Origin: Caballeronia cordobensis
GTDB taxonomy: Bacteria > Pseudomonadota > Gammaproteobacteria > Burkholderiales > Burkholderiaceae
Assembly: GCF_001544575.2 (NCBI RefSeq)
Contig: NZ_FCNY02000009.1
Location: 1 to 64,000 of the forward strand
DNA: 64,000 nt
Reading direction: 5' to 3'
Shown here piece by piece: positions 48,655 through 56,543 of the stretch; position 1 is the stretch's first letter, and each line of letters starts with the position of its first letter. Made by a program: the position numbers and the translations under genes. The notes under the pieces are model-generated. The model searched no databases. It saw nothing but the letters and a program-made list of their open reading frames with translations, and was not told the origin of the DNA.

Positions 48655-50142
48655 ATGAAGCAGACAGCGCACGATGTCGAGTCCAGCAGCCTGTATAACG
48701 ACGATCTCGCGCCGACCGGTCCCGCGCAGCGCACGTGGAAGTGGTATCACTTCGCGGCGCTGTGGGTCGGCATGGTGATGAACATCGCGTCGTACATGCT
48801 GGCCGCGGGGCTCACCGATCAGGGCATGTCGCCGTGGCAGGCGGTGATGACGGTTCTGCTCGGCAACGTGATCGTGCTCGTGCCGATGCTGCTGATCGGT
48901 CATGCGGGCGCGAAGCATGGCATTCCGTATGCGGTGCTGGTTCGTTCGTCGTTCGGCACGCAGGGCGCGAAGCTGCCGGCGTTGCTGCGCGCGATCGTCG
49001 CGTGCGGCTGGTACGGCATTCAGACGTGGCTGGGCGGCAGCGCGATCTATACGCTCCTGAATATCCTCACCGGCAATGCGTTGCACGGCGCGGCGCTGCC
49101 GTTCATCGGCATATCGGTGGGGCAGCTCGCGTGCTTTCTCCTGTTCTGGGCCTTGCAGTTGTACTTCATCTGGCACGGCACGGATTCGATCCGCTGGCTC
49201 GAAAGCTGGTCCGCGCCGATCAAGGTCGTGATGTGCGTCGCGCTCGTCTGGTGGGCGACGACGAAAGCGGGCGGCCTCGGCTCGATGCTTTCGGCGCCGT
49301 CGCAGTTCGTGGCGGGCGGCAAGAAGGAGGGCCTTTTCTGGGCGACGTTCTGGCCGGGTCTCACTGCGATGGTCGGTTTCTGGGCGACGCTCGCGCTCAA
49401 CATTCCCGACTTCACGCGCTTTGCGCGTTCGCAGCGCGACCAGATGATCGGCCAGTCGATCGGCTTGCCGGTGCCCATGGCCTTGCTTTCCGTGATCTCG
49501 GTCGTCGTGACTTCGGCGACGGTGGTGATCTATGGCAAGGCCATCTGGGACCCGATCGATCTCACTAGCCGCATGACCGGCATCGGCGTGGGCATTGCGT
49601 TGCTGATTCTGACGCTCGACACGATGTGCTGCAATCTTGCGGCCAATCTTGTCGGACCTGCTTATGATTTTTCTAGCCTTTGGCCGAAGGGGATTTCTTA
49701 TCGCGCGGGCGGCATGATCACGGCGACGATCGCTATCGTCATGATGCCGTGGAAGATTCTCGCGACGACGCAGGGTTATATCTTTACGTGGCTCGTCGGG
49801 TATTCGGCGCTGCTCGGGCCGGTCGCGGGGATCATGATGGTGGATTACTTTTTTATTCGCGGCACGCGGCTCGATCATCGGGAGCTTTTTGCCGAAGACG
49901 GCGAGTATTCGTATAGCAATGGATGGAATGTTGCGGCTGTCGTTGCTTTGCTGGCTGGCGTGTTGCCGAATTTGCCGGGGTTCTTGCATACGGCGTTTCC
50001 TGCTTCGTTTTCGGGGGTGCCGGGGGTTTTTAATGCGATCTATACGTATGCGTGGTTTGTCGGGCTTGTGATTGCTGCTGTGGTTTATGGGTCTTGGATG
50101 AAGTTGCGGGGGAGTTCCAGAGCGGGGGTGTTGAGTGCTTGA
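48655..50142 (+). CDS. NCS1-family nucleobase transporter
   Basis: 495-residue inner-membrane symporter with about 12 helices. N-terminal NCS1 pattern WYHFAALWVGMVMNIASYMLAAGLTDQGMSPWQAV, then HAGAKHGIPYAVLVRSSFGTQGAKLPALLRAIVACGWYGIQTWLGG, the usual substrate/cation region. It probably imports uracil, thymine or hydantoin-like bases for the surrounding pathway. ATG 48655 with CCGGAG upstream. Codon use drifts toward T- and G-ending codons over the last 500 bp. Confidence 0.92.
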   Translation: MKQTAHDVESSSLYNDDLAPTGPAQRTWKWYHFAALWVGMVMNIASYMLAAGLTDQGMSPWQAVMTVLLGNVIVLVPMLLIGHAGAKHGIPYAVLVRSSFGTQGAKLPALLRAIVACGWYGIQTWLGGSAIYTLLNILTGNALHGAALPFIGISVGQLACFLLFWALQLYFIWHGTDSIRWLESWSAPIKVVMCVALVWWATTKAGGLGSMLSAPSQFVAGGKKEGLFWATFWPGLTAMVGFWATLALNIPDFTRFARSQRDQMIGQSIGLPVPMALLSVISVVVTSATVVIYGKAIWDPIDLTSRMTGIGVGIALLILTLDTMCCNLAANLVGPAYDFSSLWPKGISYRAGGMITATIAIVMMPWKILATTQGYIFTWLVGYSALLGPVAGIMMVDYFFIRGTRLDHRELFAEDGEYSYSNGWNVAAVVALLAGVLPNLPGFLHTAFPASFSGVPGVFNAIYTYAWFVGLVIAAVVYGSWMKLRGSSRAGVLSA

Positions 50143-50173
50143 GGTTTTGACTGTCGCCGGATCCCGTATTCGT

Positions 50174-50730
50174 GTCGGTCTATTAGCACTGCCCCTGTGC
50201 GGGGCGGCACCTACTTTCTTTGCTGCTGCAAAGAAAGTAGGCAAAGAAAGCAGCTCTCCCCAGCCTAAGCACTTCACGCCGGCCGCGGCACAGGCGATTG
50301 GCTGAATGGAACCCGGAGTAGCGAGTGTTCTCGTTGCCGTACCGGGCTTGGATCGCGCACGGTCTGACGAGCTAGTGCGCAAGGGGCGCGGGTTCAGCAC
50401 GAAATAGCTTCGGCACAGCGCTACGCGCTGCCGCTGGGTATGCAAGGGAAACCCACGCATACCCGATTGACCCGTCGGCCGCGAAGCGGGCTGGAACTTG
50501 AAATGGCTGTACCAACACATTGAGTGGCGCGGTGTGACGGACCGTGCGCGATCCAAGCCCGATTGGGCCTTTGAGGGCACTCTTTAGGCGAGGACCGTTC
50601 CCCGAGGAGAGGAGTGGTCAACGTGCGTGTGACCGCGGGCGGTGAGAAAGCTGCTTTCTTTGGTGACTTTCTTTGCAGCAGCAAAGAAAGTTACCCCCGC
50701 CCCGGGGAGGGGCAGAGCCAATAGACCGAC
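50174..50730. repeat. composite inverted-repeat intergenic element
   Basis: Noncoding element of about 557 bp between the transporter and hydA. Outer arms 50174-50260 and 50642-50730 are imperfect reverse complements of nearly 90 bp; each contains a hairpin with arms ACTTTCTTTGC and GCAAAGAAAGT. A perfect 22-bp inner inverted repeat pairs 50343-50364 with 50540-50561, and GGGTATGC (50436-50443) pairs with GCATACCC (50457-50464). No coding frame is credible. It resembles a repeat family I believe is common in Burkholderiaceae, possibly a non-autonomous element or folded RNA. Confidence 0.75.
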
Positions 50731-50748
50731 AAGAAAACAGGATTTCAC

Positions 50749-50785
50749 GCAAACGCAAAAGCAAGCGCAAAGCAAGCGCAAGCAG
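50749..50785. repeat. short tandem repeat before hydA
   Basis: Three imperfect copies of AGCAAGCGCAA-like units (CAAACGCAAA, AGCAAGCGCAA, AGCAAGCGCAA) within 40 bp. They are followed by an AGGAGG ribosome-binding site for hydA. Confidence 0.6.
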
Positions 50786-50809
50786 AACCCAAACAGGAGG
50801 AACCAAAAA

Positions 50810-52273
50810 ATGCCCACACTAATCCGCGGTGGCACCATCATCGACGCAGACCGCACCTACCGCGCCGACGTCCTCTGCGCAGAGCCCCAGGAAGGCGGCA
50901 CCATCCTGGCCATCGCCCAGGACCTGAAACCCGATCCAAACACAAAAACCATCGACGCCGGCGGCCAATACATCATGCCCGGCGGCATCGATCCGCATAC
51001 GCATATGGAACTGCCCTTCATGGGCACCACCGCCAGCGACGACTTCTACACCGGCACGGCAGCGGGCCTGTCGGGCGGCACGACGAGCATCATCGACTTC
51101 GTGATTCCGAGCCCGAAGCAACCCCTGATGGACGCCTTCAGGGAATGGCGCGGCTGGGCGGAAAAGGCCTCGGCGGATTACGGTTTTCACGTCGCGGTGA
51201 CGTGGTGGGACGACTCCGTGCATCGCGACATGGGCCTGCTCGTCCACGAACACGGCGTGTCGAGCTTCAAGCACTTCATGGCCTACAAGAACGCCATCAT
51301 GGCCGACGACGAAGTGCTCGTGAACAGCTTCACGCGCTCGCTCGAACTCGGCGCGCTGCCGACCGTGCACGCGGAAAACGGCGAGCTCGTCTTTCAGTTG
51401 CAGAAGCAATTGCTGGCCAAAGGCTTCACGGGACCGGAGGCGCATCCGCTGTCGCGTCCGCCCGAAGTGGAAGGCGAGGCGGCCAATCGCGCGATCCGCA
51501 TCGCGCAGGTGCTCGGCGTGCCGCTCTACATCGTGCATGTGTCGGCGAAAGATGCCGTCGATGTCATCGCGAAAGCACGCAACGACGGGTTGCGCGTGTT
51601 CGGCGAAGTACTGCCGGGCCATCTCGTGATCGATGAATCGGTCTATCGCGATCCCGACTGGACGCGCGCCGCCGCACATGTGATGAGCCCGCCGTTTCGC
51701 ACGAGCGAGCATCGCGAGGCGTTGTGGCGCGGTCTGCAATCAGGGCAATTGCACACGACCGCCACCGATCATTGCGTGTTCTGCGCGTCGCAGAAAGCAA
51801 TGGGCCGCGAGGATTTCACCCGAATCCCGAACGGCTGCGGCGGCGTGGAAGATCGCATGGCGGTGCTGTGGCATCACGGCGTGAACATGGGACGTCTCAC
51901 GCCGAATGAGTTCGTGCGCGTGACATCGACGAACGCCGCGCAGATCTTCAATCTCTATCCGCGAAAAGGCGCGGTTCAGGTGGGCGCGGACGCGGACCTC
52001 GTCGTATGGGACCCGAGCGCGACGCGCACGATTTCCGTGAAGACGCATCATCAGAACGTGGATTTCAACGTGTTCGAGGGCATGACGGTGCAGGGCGTCG
52101 CAACGCACACGCTCACGCGCGGCGCGCACGCGTGGGCCAACGGCGATCTGCGTGCGGAGCGCGGCGCGGGGCAATATCTGAAGCGTCCGCCGAACGCGTC
52201 GTACTTCGAGGCGGCGCGCGTTGCGAACAAGCTGAAGGAACCGCATCCGGTGAATCGCGCGGAAACGGCCTGA
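50810..52273 (+). CDS. hydA: dihydropyrimidinase (D-hydantoinase)
   Basis: 487 residues from ATG 50810, ten bases after AGGAGG. Opens the dihydropyrimidine ring, the middle step of the pathway. Amidohydrolase motifs: MPGGIDPHTHMELPFMGT (metal HxH), the carboxylated Lys in FKHFMAYKNAIMADDE, PTVHAENGELVF, YIVHVSAKDAV and TTATDHCVFCASQK. Complete. It is separated from the rest of the operon by the 560-bp repeat element, so it may have its own promoter. Confidence 0.96.
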   Translation: MPTLIRGGTIIDADRTYRADVLCAEPQEGGTILAIAQDLKPDPNTKTIDAGGQYIMPGGIDPHTHMELPFMGTTASDDFYTGTAAGLSGGTTSIIDFVIPSPKQPLMDAFREWRGWAEKASADYGFHVAVTWWDDSVHRDMGLLVHEHGVSSFKHFMAYKNAIMADDEVLVNSFTRSLELGALPTVHAENGELVFQLQKQLLAKGFTGPEAHPLSRPPEVEGEAANRAIRIAQVLGVPLYIVHVSAKDAVDVIAKARNDGLRVFGEVLPGHLVIDESVYRDPDWTRAAAHVMSPPFRTSEHREALWRGLQSGQLHTTATDHCVFCASQKAMGREDFTRIPNGCGGVEDRMAVLWHHGVNMGRLTPNEFVRVTSTNAAQIFNLYPRKGAVQVGADADLVVWDPSATRTISVKTHHQNVDFNVFEGMTVQGVATHTLTRGAHAWANGDLRAERGAGQYLKRPPNASYFEAARVANKLKEPHPVNRAETA

Positions 52274-52388
52274 TTGTGTCGGTCGGCATGGCCTTGCGCG
52301 GTGCGGCGCGAGGCTGTGCCGCATTCCGGCACTTTCACGCGCTTGCAAGCATAATCCGGCAGGCTCAAGCCTTTTGCATCGCCGGATC

Positions 52389-53159
52389 ATGCCGATGAAA
52401 ACCTCGAAAAAACTCCGCTTCCTCCCGGCGCTCGCCGCGCTTTTTCTGCCGCTCGCCTGCGCGGCCAATCCGAATGCGTTGTGGGAGATCGTCCATGACT
52501 ATTGCGAGCCCGCCGCCGAAGGGGCGCGCGTGCAGCAGAAATGCGCGGACGTGAATCTAGCGGGCGGTTATGCGGTGCTGAAGGATCTCGTCGGCATCGC
52601 GCAATATCTGCTGATTCCGACCGCGCGCGTGAGCGGCATCGAAAGCCCGGAATTGCTGGAGCCGAATGCGCCCAACTACTTTCGCGATGCGTGGAACGCG
52701 CGCGGCTACGTGAACCGCGCGCTGCGTCGCACCTTGCCGCGCGATGAAGTGTCGCTGGCCATCAATTCCGCGAGCGGGCGCACGCAAAATCAGTTTCACA
52801 TTCATATCGATTGCCTCGCGCACGACGTCGCGCAGACGCTTCGCGAACTGGGACCGACGATCGGCACGGACTGGGCGCCGCTGCCGGTGCGCCTGCGCGG
52901 TCACGTCTACAGCGCAATGCGCATCGACGACGCCGACCTCACGCATACCGATCCCTTCAAGCTCCTCGCGCCCTACGCCGCGAGCCGCGGCCAGACGATG
53001 GGCGAGCAGACGCTATTGCTCGCGGGCGCGACCCGCGGCGACGGCGCGCCTGTGTTCATCCTGCTCAACGATCACGTGCAGCCGGGCAACTGGGCTTCGT
53101 CGGAGGAGCTTCAGGATCACACGTGCTCGCTGGCCGATCGGTCTATAGAAAAGCCGTGA
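52389..53159 (+). CDS. cdh: CDP-diacylglycerol diphosphatase
   Basis: 256 residues (ATG 52389; 52395 also possible). A signal or anchor segment (KLRFLPALAALFLPLACA), then the Cdh fold: NALWEIVHDYCEPAAEGARVQQKCADVNLAGGYAVLKDLVG, and the HIT-like active site NQFHIHIDCL with the double His near residue 137. Hydrolyses CDP-diglyceride to phosphatidate and CMP at the membrane. Followed by a long hairpin. Confidence 0.88.
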   Translation: MPMKTSKKLRFLPALAALFLPLACAANPNALWEIVHDYCEPAAEGARVQQKCADVNLAGGYAVLKDLVGIAQYLLIPTARVSGIESPELLEPNAPNYFRDAWNARGYVNRALRRTLPRDEVSLAINSASGRTQNQFHIHIDCLAHDVAQTLRELGPTIGTDWAPLPVRLRGHVYSAMRIDDADLTHTDPFKLLAPYAASRGQTMGEQTLLLAGATRGDGAPVFILLNDHVQPGNWASSEELQDHTCSLADRSIEKP

Positions 53160-53164
53160 CGCTT

Positions 53165-53252
53165 CCAGAAGAATGAAGTGACGCGATTGCTTCGGAATGC
53201 GCATCAAGTGCATGCATTTCGGAATTTCGCGCCTTGTCACTTCATCTTCTGG
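53165..53252. repeat. 88-bp imperfect hairpin between cdh and brnT
   Basis: Outer arms 53165-53182 (CCAGAAGAATGAAGTGAC) and 53236-53252 (GTCACTTCATCTTCTGG) pair except for one bulged A. The inner sequences (CGCGA...GGAATGCGCAT and ATGCATTTCGGAA...CGCG) continue the stem imperfectly. It begins 6 nt after the cdh stop and ends 13 nt before brnT; no T run. It could terminate cdh or control the toxin operon. Confidence 0.65.
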
Positions 53253-53264
53253 GAACCACAATGA

Positions 53265-53543
53265 ATGCTCTTCGACATTACGTTTGACCCGTTGAAGGAC
53301 GCGATCAATCGTCTTCAGCATGGCGTGTCGCTCGATCTTGCGAAAGAGATCGTCTGGAATGACGTCGTGTTGAAGATCGACAAACGTCGCGATTATAGAG
53401 AGGTTCGCGAAGTGGCCTATGTACCGCTTCGCGGCCGCACGTTCTGCGTGGTCCTCACGCGGAGACACAACGCGCTGCGCATCATCAGCCTGCGCCGCGC
53501 AAACAAAAGGGAAATACGCAAGTATGGAACATCAAACATTTAA
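53265..53543 (+). CDS. brnT: BrnT-family toxin
   Basis: 92-residue RelE-fold ribonuclease toxin of the BrnT type: FDITFDPLKDAINRLQHGVSLDLAKEIVWNDVV, then the catalytic core YREVREVAYVPLRGRTFCVVLTRRHNALRIISLRRANKREIRKYG with the conserved Glu and Arg residues. It would cleave mRNA when not bound by the antitoxin. Overlaps the antitoxin gene by 20 nt, toxin first as in known brnTA operons. Confidence 0.88.
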   Translation: MLFDITFDPLKDAINRLQHGVSLDLAKEIVWNDVVLKIDKRRDYREVREVAYVPLRGRTFCVVLTRRHNALRIISLRRANKREIRKYGTSNI

Positions 53544-53709
53544 CGGACTCATTCTTCCAACCGACGAGGAAGAAGAGGCGATCAACCGCGGCATCGCGCT
53601 GGACCCCGACACGTGGGAACTCAGCGACGAGGAGTTCAAGGAGCTGAAACCCTATTCCGTCTGGATTCTCGAGAATCCTAACGGCACCGAACCTCCCACC
53701 GCGGCATGA
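53524..53709 (+). CDS. BrnA-like antitoxin lacking the DNA-binding half
   Basis: 61 residues from ATG 53524. The acidic part ILPTDEEEEAINRGIALDPDTWELSDEEFKELKPYS matches the N-terminal portion of many BrnA antitoxins. The usual C-terminal ribbon-helix-helix segment (rules for R-[LI]-x2-x-[FY]...GWQTRIN) is missing; the protein ends WILENPNGTEPPTAA. No frameshifted remnant is visible downstream. It may still neutralise BrnT but cannot be expected to autoregulate through DNA. Confidence 0.72.
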   Translation: MEHQTFNGLILPTDEEEEAINRGIALDPDTWELSDEEFKELKPYSVWILENPNGTEPPTAA

Positions 53710-53713
53710 GCTG

Positions 53714-54046
53714 TCACCCCGCGTCGCGCGCAGGCAGCCGATGCGCAAACACGCGCGGCGCGATTACTTCCACGCGCGCTTCGGGCAGCACGCGTTTCAA
53801 TGTGCGCAGCGTGAACGCGAGATCTTCGCTGGCCGTATCGAATTCGAGCCGCAGGTCGCAGCCTTCACGCTGCGCCTGACTCACATAGATGCCGAGGGGC
53901 GAATGAAACAGCGCGCGTATGCGTTCCCGAGAGGCCTCGCCGTCGGCGAAATGCGCGACGGCCAGAATGCGTACGCGCTGGCATGCGCCGAAACCTTCAT
54001 CCTGTAATTTTCTGCGGCTGACAGCCCACGCAAGCGACATGTCCAT
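53714..54046 (-). CDS. conserved hypothetical protein
   Basis: 110 residues from ATG 54046 (54040 also possible), with GGAG 9-12 nt before it. No signal or membrane segment. Contains AVAHFADGEASRERIRALFHSPLGIYVSQAQREGCDLRLEFDTASEDLAFTLRTLKRVLPEARVEVIAPRVF, which could fold as an alpha/beta sandwich. I do not recognise the family. It follows pyrB on the same strand by 94 nt and may be co-transcribed. Confidence 0.58.
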   Translation of the reverse strand: MDMSLAWAVSRRKLQDEGFGACQRVRILAVAHFADGEASRERIRALFHSPLGIYVSQAQREGCDLRLEFDTASEDLAFTLRTLKRVLPEARVEVIAPRVFAHRLPARDAG

Positions 54047-54140
54047 GGCCGTTGCTCCATCATGTTTTCCTTGAGTAGAAGCATAGGCCGGCTTTCATCA
54101 ATGACGTGCCAAGAAACAGGCGCGGCGTGTAAAAAACGTA

Positions 54141-55421
54141 TCAATCGAAGCCGTGGAAGACGGCATCGTCCGGGCCGATCGATGCAGGCGATTTCCACGC
54201 CGCGTCGCGCATCGAATGCTGCACCTGATGCTCGACGCCCAGCAGCACCGCGAAAATCGCCATGCGCACCGCGATACCGTTGTCGGTCTGGCGAAAGATC
54301 GCGAGCCGCGAGTCGTGATTCAGATCGGTTGCGAGATCGTTCGCGCCGGGGCGGCTGTCGCGCGGCAGGGGATGCATGATAAGCGTATCGCGGCCGCACG
54401 CGTCGTCCACGAGCGCCTGATTGATCTGGAAATCCGGCGTGTAGCCTTCGATCGACTCGTCGGCGAAACGCTCTTTCTGAATGCGCGTGGCATAGACCAC
54501 GTCCGCGCCCGCGAGGCCCGCGCGCAAGTTGCTCGTTTGTTCGATCACGTGATCGCCGCGCGCGATCCGCTCGACGATATGCGTCGGCATCTCCAGCGAA
54601 CGCGGCGACACGAGCGTGAACTTGAGCCCCTTGTAGAGCGAAAGCAGCTTGGCGAGGGAATGCACGGTGCGCCCGTACTTGAGATCGCCGACCATCGCGA
54701 TATGCGCGCCGTCGACGATCTTCCCGAGACGCGAAAACTCGCGCTGGATCGTATAAAGATCGAGCAGCGCCTGGCTCGGATGCTCGCCGGGGCCGTCGCC
54801 GGCGTTGATCACGGGAATGTTGGTCGCGCGCGCAAACTCGGCGACCGAGCCTTGCTCCGGATGCCGCACGACGATCGCGTCGGCGTAACCGCTGATCACG
54901 CGGCTCGTGTCGTAGATCGATTCGCCCTTCGCCATCGACGAAAACGTGAAGCCCGTCGTGTCGCACACCGATCCGCCGAGCCGCGCGAACGCCGCGCCGA
55001 AACTCACGCGGGTGCGCGTGCTGGCTTCGAAGAAGAGGTTGGCGAGCACGGCGCCTTCGAGCACGCGCGTGATTTTCTTGCGCCGCGCGATCGGCTGCAT
55101 CATGTCGGCCGTGCGGAACAGCGCCTCGGCCGATTCGCGCGAAAACTGGCCGATGGAGAGCAACTGCGGCCGGCCTTCGAAGTCGATAGCAGGATATGCG
55201 CTTTGCGTAGATCCGCCGTTTTCCGGCATACCCGACAGAATTTCGCCGACATAGCGGCCCGCGATTTCCGGCATGGCGCGCGACTCGGGCGACTCGTCCG
55301 GCAGCAGCCAGGTGTCGAGCGCGCGGCGCGATACGCCGATGCGCGACGCGAACGAATCGCGCGTCATGTTCAGACGCCGCATCGCGTCGCGAAGAAGGGT
55401 CTGCTGCTGGGTCATCGTCAC
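54141..55421 (-). CDS. pyrB: aspartate carbamoyltransferase with N-terminal HTH domain
   Basis: 426 residues, about 110 longer than E. coli PyrB. Residues 1-65 form a Cro/C1-like HTH (MRRLNMTRDSFASRIGVSRRALDTWLLP) and 85-420 are a complete ATCase: STRTR (134-138) for carbamoyl phosphate, the mobile-loop SMAKGES with Lys165, HPSQALLDL (214-222) and HPLPR (350-354). It catalyses carbamoyl aspartate formation in pyrimidine synthesis. The fusion and the palindrome right before its start suggest it represses its own gene. The main pyrB is probably elsewhere in the genome. Confidence 0.9.
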   Translation of the reverse strand: MTMTQQQTLLRDAMRRLNMTRDSFASRIGVSRRALDTWLLPDESPESRAMPEIAGRYVGEILSGMPENGGSTQSAYPAIDFEGRPQLLSIGQFSRESAEALFRTADMMQPIARRKKITRVLEGAVLANLFFEASTRTRVSFGAAFARLGGSVCDTTGFTFSSMAKGESIYDTSRVISGYADAIVVRHPEQGSVAEFARATNIPVINAGDGPGEHPSQALLDLYTIQREFSRLGKIVDGAHIAMVGDLKYGRTVHSLAKLLSLYKGLKFTLVSPRSLEMPTHIVERIARGDHVIEQTSNLRAGLAGADVVYATRIQKERFADESIEGYTPDFQINQALVDDACGRDTLIMHPLPRDSRPGANDLATDLNHDSRLAIFRQTDNGIAVRMAIFAVLLGVEHQVQHSMRDAAWKSPASIGPDDAVFHGFD

Positions 55422-55430
55422 CGCTCCGAA

Positions 55431-55451
55431 AATATACGCGGTGCGTATATT
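55431..55451. promoter_or_regulatory. operator palindrome directly upstream of the HTH-pyrB gene
   Basis: Perfect 9-bp inverted repeat AATATACGC (55431-55439) and GCGTATATT (55443-55451) with GGT between. It fills the 33-nt space between the YjbQ stop and the pyrB ATG (10 nt to the start). Size and symmetry suit a Cro-like HTH dimer, most simply the HTH fused to this pyrB. Confidence 0.72.
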
Positions 55452-55454
55452 AGG

Positions 55455-55874
55455 TCACTCGCCGATCAGATGCAAGACGAGTTCGCGGTGATGCGGCGCC
55501 GTCCGATGCTCGAAGACGTAAATGCCTTGCCACGTGCCGAGCACCATCCGGCCCGCCTCGACCGGAATCGAAAGCTGGACGGTTGTCAGCGCGGTGCGCA
55601 GATGCGCGGGCATGTCGTCGGGGCCTTCGGTGTCGTGCACGTATCGACCGGGCGCTTCCGGCGCGACCGATTCGAAATAGCGCTCTAAATCGGCGCGCAC
55701 GTCGGGATCGGCGTTCTCCTGGATCAGCAGGGAGGCCGACGTATGCCGGCAAAAGAGGGTGAGCAGGCCGGTGCGGATATTCTGAAGATCGATCCAGTGA
55801 TCGATGTCGGGCGTGACTTCGTGCAGGCCGCGCGAGCCTGTCGCGACCGTCAGATGGTGGAGTGCCTGTTTCAT
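55455..55874 (-). CDS. yjbQ: YjbQ/UPF0047-family protein
   Basis: 139-residue UPF0047 protein, annotated in some genomes as secondary thiamine-phosphate synthase. Signature: LHHLTVATGSRGLHEVTPDI, the LTLFCRHTSASLLIQENADPDVRADLERYF block with conserved His, and LGTWQGIYVFEHRTAPHHRELVLHLIGE. Upstream of pyrB by 33 nt on the same strand; an operon with a palindrome inside is possible. Physiological role unproven. Confidence 0.9.
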   Translation of the reverse strand: MKQALHHLTVATGSRGLHEVTPDIDHWIDLQNIRTGLLTLFCRHTSASLLIQENADPDVRADLERYFESVAPEAPGRYVHDTEGPDDMPAHLRTALTTVQLSIPVEAGRMVLGTWQGIYVFEHRTAPHHRELVLHLIGE

Positions 55875-55998
55875 GTCGGTAAGTTCCGGGAAAGGTGGGC
55901 GCCACGTTCATGAGTTTACCGGCTTCCTTGCGCGCCGAACCGTTGCGGTTCGATGAACTATCCTGTTGTGGACGATGGTTCCACGAAAGACGCTCCCG

Positions 55999-56478
55999 AT
56001 GACCGAAACGCTTTCGATAAGACAATCCGCATCCGCGATGCTCCTTGCGGTCGCGATTGCCGCTCACGCCGACGACACGCGCGAAAACCGCGGCAACGAT
56101 CCTTTCCTGCACGTATCGAGCGCCATCGCCGCTTGCCCCGCGCCGCTCGGCCCGTTCGAAACCGAACGGGAATGGCTGGACGAAGCGCATTACCGCATCG
56201 AGCGCGGCAATAGCTGCTGGATCGCCGGCCGCTGCCGTCTCTCGAACAGTTACGACTACGACAAGGAAATTGCGCAGAGCGTCACGCGGCGGCTCGCTTC
56301 GCTGAACGCGTCGCTGCAATGGCGCGAGAAAACGAGCCTGTGGCTGACGCTGCAACGCCGCTTCATCTATCTCGACGGCTGCGTATCGCGCGATTTCGAC
56401 ACCGCGCGCTTCGTGTCCGCGCTCGGCGAAACGGCCGATGTCGAAAAGGTCATCGACCGCACGACGCGTCGGCCGTGA
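55999..56478 (+). CDS. exported BON-domain-like hypothetical protein
   Basis: 159 residues from ATG 55999. A short N-terminal hydrophobic segment (SASAMLLAVAIAAHA) suggests export. Mature part: FLHVSSAIAACPAPLGPFETEREWLDEAHYRIERGNSCWIAGRCRLSNSYDYDKEIAQSV, with four cysteines that could form disulfides, then RRFIYLDGCVSRDFDTARFVSALGETADVEKVID, a BON-like pattern. Function unknown. Confidence 0.6.
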   Translation: MTETLSIRQSASAMLLAVAIAAHADDTRENRGNDPFLHVSSAIAACPAPLGPFETEREWLDEAHYRIERGNSCWIAGRCRLSNSYDYDKEIAQSVTRRLASLNASLQWREKTSLWLTLQRRFIYLDGCVSRDFDTARFVSALGETADVEKVIDRTTRRP

Positions 56479-56543
56479 TCGCGTAATTGGCCTAAGCTGA
56501 AAGAGAGACCGAAAACGAGGAACCGCGGCGCGCGCTTGCGGTT

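Noticed and set aside
48637..50580. Long minus-strand open frame across the NCS1 gene and the repeat element
   Set aside because: Antisense to a clear transporter, low-complexity Arg/His-rich translation, no ribosome-binding site or domain.
50174..50730. CRISPR array or insertion sequence in the repeat-rich gap before hydA
   Set aside because: Repeats are inverted, not regularly spaced direct repeats, and there is no transposase frame.
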